Shown here one piece after another: positions 11,936 through 13,102 of a stretch of 13,102 nt of DNA. Position numbers and translations under genes: made by a program. The DNA is taken from contig JAJPYW010000223.1 of the NCBI GenBank assembly GCA_021204715.1, positions 1 through 13,102 on the forward strand, in the 5' to 3' direction. Every line of letters begins with the position of its first letter. The stretch's first letter is position 1. This DNA comes from Prevotellaceae bacterium (GTDB lineage Bacteria; Bacteroidota; Bacteroidia; Bacteroidales; Bacteroidaceae). A model generated the notes under the pieces. The model made no database searches. It had not been told where the DNA came from and worked only from the letters and a program-made list of their open reading frames with translations.

Positions 11936-13102
11936 TTATTTATTTATCTTGCCCCACGTGTCTTTCAGCCCCACGGTGCGGTTGAACACCGGCTTTTCGG
12001 GCGTGGAGTCCTTGTCCACGTTGAAGTAGCCTATGCGCTGGAACTGCAAGTAAGTGTAAGGCTTCATCGCCGCCGCGAACTCCTCTATGTAGCAGCAAGG
12101 CAGCACGTGCAGGGAGTCGGGGTTGATAATCTCTTTCATCGCGGCAAGGGCGTCGCAACCCTTGGCTTCACGCAGGGCGGCCATCTCGTCGCGCGGGTTC
12201 TCCACCCGCCACAAGCGGTCGTACAGCCGCACTTCCGCCTCGCGGCAGTGGGCGCGGCTCAGCCAGTGCAGCGTTCCCTTCACCTTGCGGTTGGCGCCGG
12301 CCATGCCGCTCTTCGAGGAGGCGTCGTACTGGCAGTACACCTCCTCCACCTCGCCCTTGTCGTTCTTCCTGCAGCCCGTGCACTTCACGATGTAGGCGTT
12401 CTTCAAGCGCACCTCCCCTCCCGGCGTCATGCGGAAGAACTTCTTGGGCGCCACCTCCATGAAGTCGTCGCGCTCCATCCAAAGCTCGCGGCTGAAAGCA
12501 ATCGGGTGGGTGCCCTCTTGGGGCCGTTCGGGGTTGTTCACGGCCTCCAACATCTCCACCTGCCCTTCGGGATAGTTCGTAATGAGCAGCTTCACCGGGT
12601 TCAACACGGCCGACACACGCGTGGCCCTTTCGTTCAAGTCCTCGCGCGCGGCACTCTCCAACAGCTCGAACTCGTTGAGCGCGTCGTAGGTGGTGTAGCC
12701 TATCTTGTCCACAAACTTGTGTATCGATTCGGGTGAATACCCCCGGCGGCGGAAGCCGCACAGCGTGGGCATGCGCGGGTCGTCCCAGCCGTTCACCAAC
12801 CCCTCCTTCACCAAAATGAGCAGGTTGCGCTTGCTCATCAGGGTGTAGCTCAAGTTCAGCTTGTTGAACTCATACTGGCGCGGGCGGTTGTCGTCCAAGT
12901 CCTTGCCATGCTTCACCCAGTCCACGAACAAGTCGTAGAGCGGGCGGTGCGGCACGAACTCGAGCGTGCACAGCGAGTGCGTCACCCCCTCGAAGAAGTC
13001 GCTCTGCCCGTGGGCGAAGTCATACATGGGATAAGCCTTCCACTTGCTGCCCGTGCGGTGGTGCGGGTGGTTCACCACCCGGTAGATAATGGGGTCGCGG
13101 AA
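11936..13102 (-). CDS. glnS: Glutaminyl-tRNA synthetase, C-terminal two-thirds; 5' end outside window
   Basis: The minus-strand frame is open to the window edge (the first visible residues read FRDPIIYRV), giving 388 residues up to TAA at 11938-11936. This is class Ic glutaminyl-tRNA synthetase, which charges tRNA-Gln with glutamine. The motifs KWKAYPMYDFAHGQSDFFEG and THSLCTLEFVPHRPLYD are diagnostic for GlnRS. The KMSKS-type loop is LMSKRNL, followed by GWDDPRMPTL and RRRGYSPESI. The C-terminal half is the two-barrel anticodon-binding region with NYPEGQ, IAFSRELWMERDDFMEV, FFRMTPGGEVRLKNAYIVKC and a terminal FNRTVGLKDTW. The HIGH motif lies beyond the window. A glutamyl-tRNA synthetase is excluded by these motifs. 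It heads the glnS-TPR-dedA run. Confidence 0.97.
   Translation of the reverse strand, partial: FRDPIIYRVVNHPHHRTGSKWKAYPMYDFAHGQSDFFEGVTHSLCTLEFVPHRPLYDLFVDWVKHGKDLDDNRPRQYEFNKLNLSYTLMSKRNLLILVKEGLVNGWDDPRMPTLCGFRRRGYSPESIHKFVDKIGYTTYDALNEFELLESAAREDLNERATRVSAVLNPVKLLITNYPEGQVEMLEAVNNPERPQEGTHPIAFSRELWMERDDFMEVAPKKFFRMTPGGEVRLKNAYIVKCTGCRKNDKGEVEEVYCQYDASSKSGMAGANRKVKGTLHWLSRAHCREAEVRLYDRLWRVENPRDEMAALREAKGCDALAAMKEIINPDSLHVLPCCYIEEFAAAMKPYTYLQFQRIGYFNVDKDSTPEKPVFNRTVGLKDTWGKINK

Noticed and set aside
11827..12838. Identical MSKRNLL at the start of the TPR protein and in the GlnRS KMSKS-type loop
   Set aside because: In GlnRS it is a conserved catalytic loop. In the TPR protein it is the N-terminus with different codons and no shared flanks, so chance is the simplest reading.

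Overview
The window is a GC-rich stretch (about 60% by eye) of a Bacteroidota chromosome, most likely order Bacteroidales. The protein sequences, the gene neighbourhoods (coaBC-recN-rlmB; DUF4494-yggS; glnS-TPR-dedA), the A-rich rather than Shine-Dalgarno-type start regions and the TTTG / TAnnTTTG promoter boxes all fit this group. I cannot name a genus from the sequence alone. No rRNA, tRNA, CRISPR array, transposase or phage gene is visible. The content is mainly conserved housekeeping genes.

Left block, + strand (1-5379): the 3' part of coaBC (coenzyme A synthesis), recN (double-strand break repair), a SpoU/TrmH-family rRNA 2'-O-methyltransferase (rlmB-like), a secreted protein that joins a degenerate trypsin-like domain to TPR repeats, and ridA. 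The first three genes are tightly packed. The fourth follows an unusual AT-rich spacer carrying two perfect tandem duplications. folC (- strand) converges on ridA, and the two coding regions overlap by 33 bp.

Middle (6649-8295): a divergent control region separates folC from phoH. It holds a near-consensus Bacteroidota promoter for folC and a hairpin in the folC leader. phoH encodes a PIN-PhoH ATPase. Its stop codon lies inside a perfect 18-bp inverted repeat, followed by a cluster of intergenic repeats that ends in a 30-bp perfect palindrome covering the yggS stop codon.

Right block, all - strand (8291-13102): transcription runs glnS (3' part), a cytosolic TPR protein, a DedA membrane protein, then DUF4494 and yggS (PLP homeostasis). 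A second, nearly identical copy of the repeat cluster lies between dedA and DUF4494. The DUF4494-yggS pair is therefore bracketed by two direct copies of a roughly 100-bp composite, hairpin-rich repeat. A promoter-like element places the upstream copy in the DUF4494 leader. One repeat unit shows a paired C-to-T / G-to-A change that keeps a stem intact.

The most novel-looking material is this repeat family, not the genes. No gap between genes exceeds about 275 bases.
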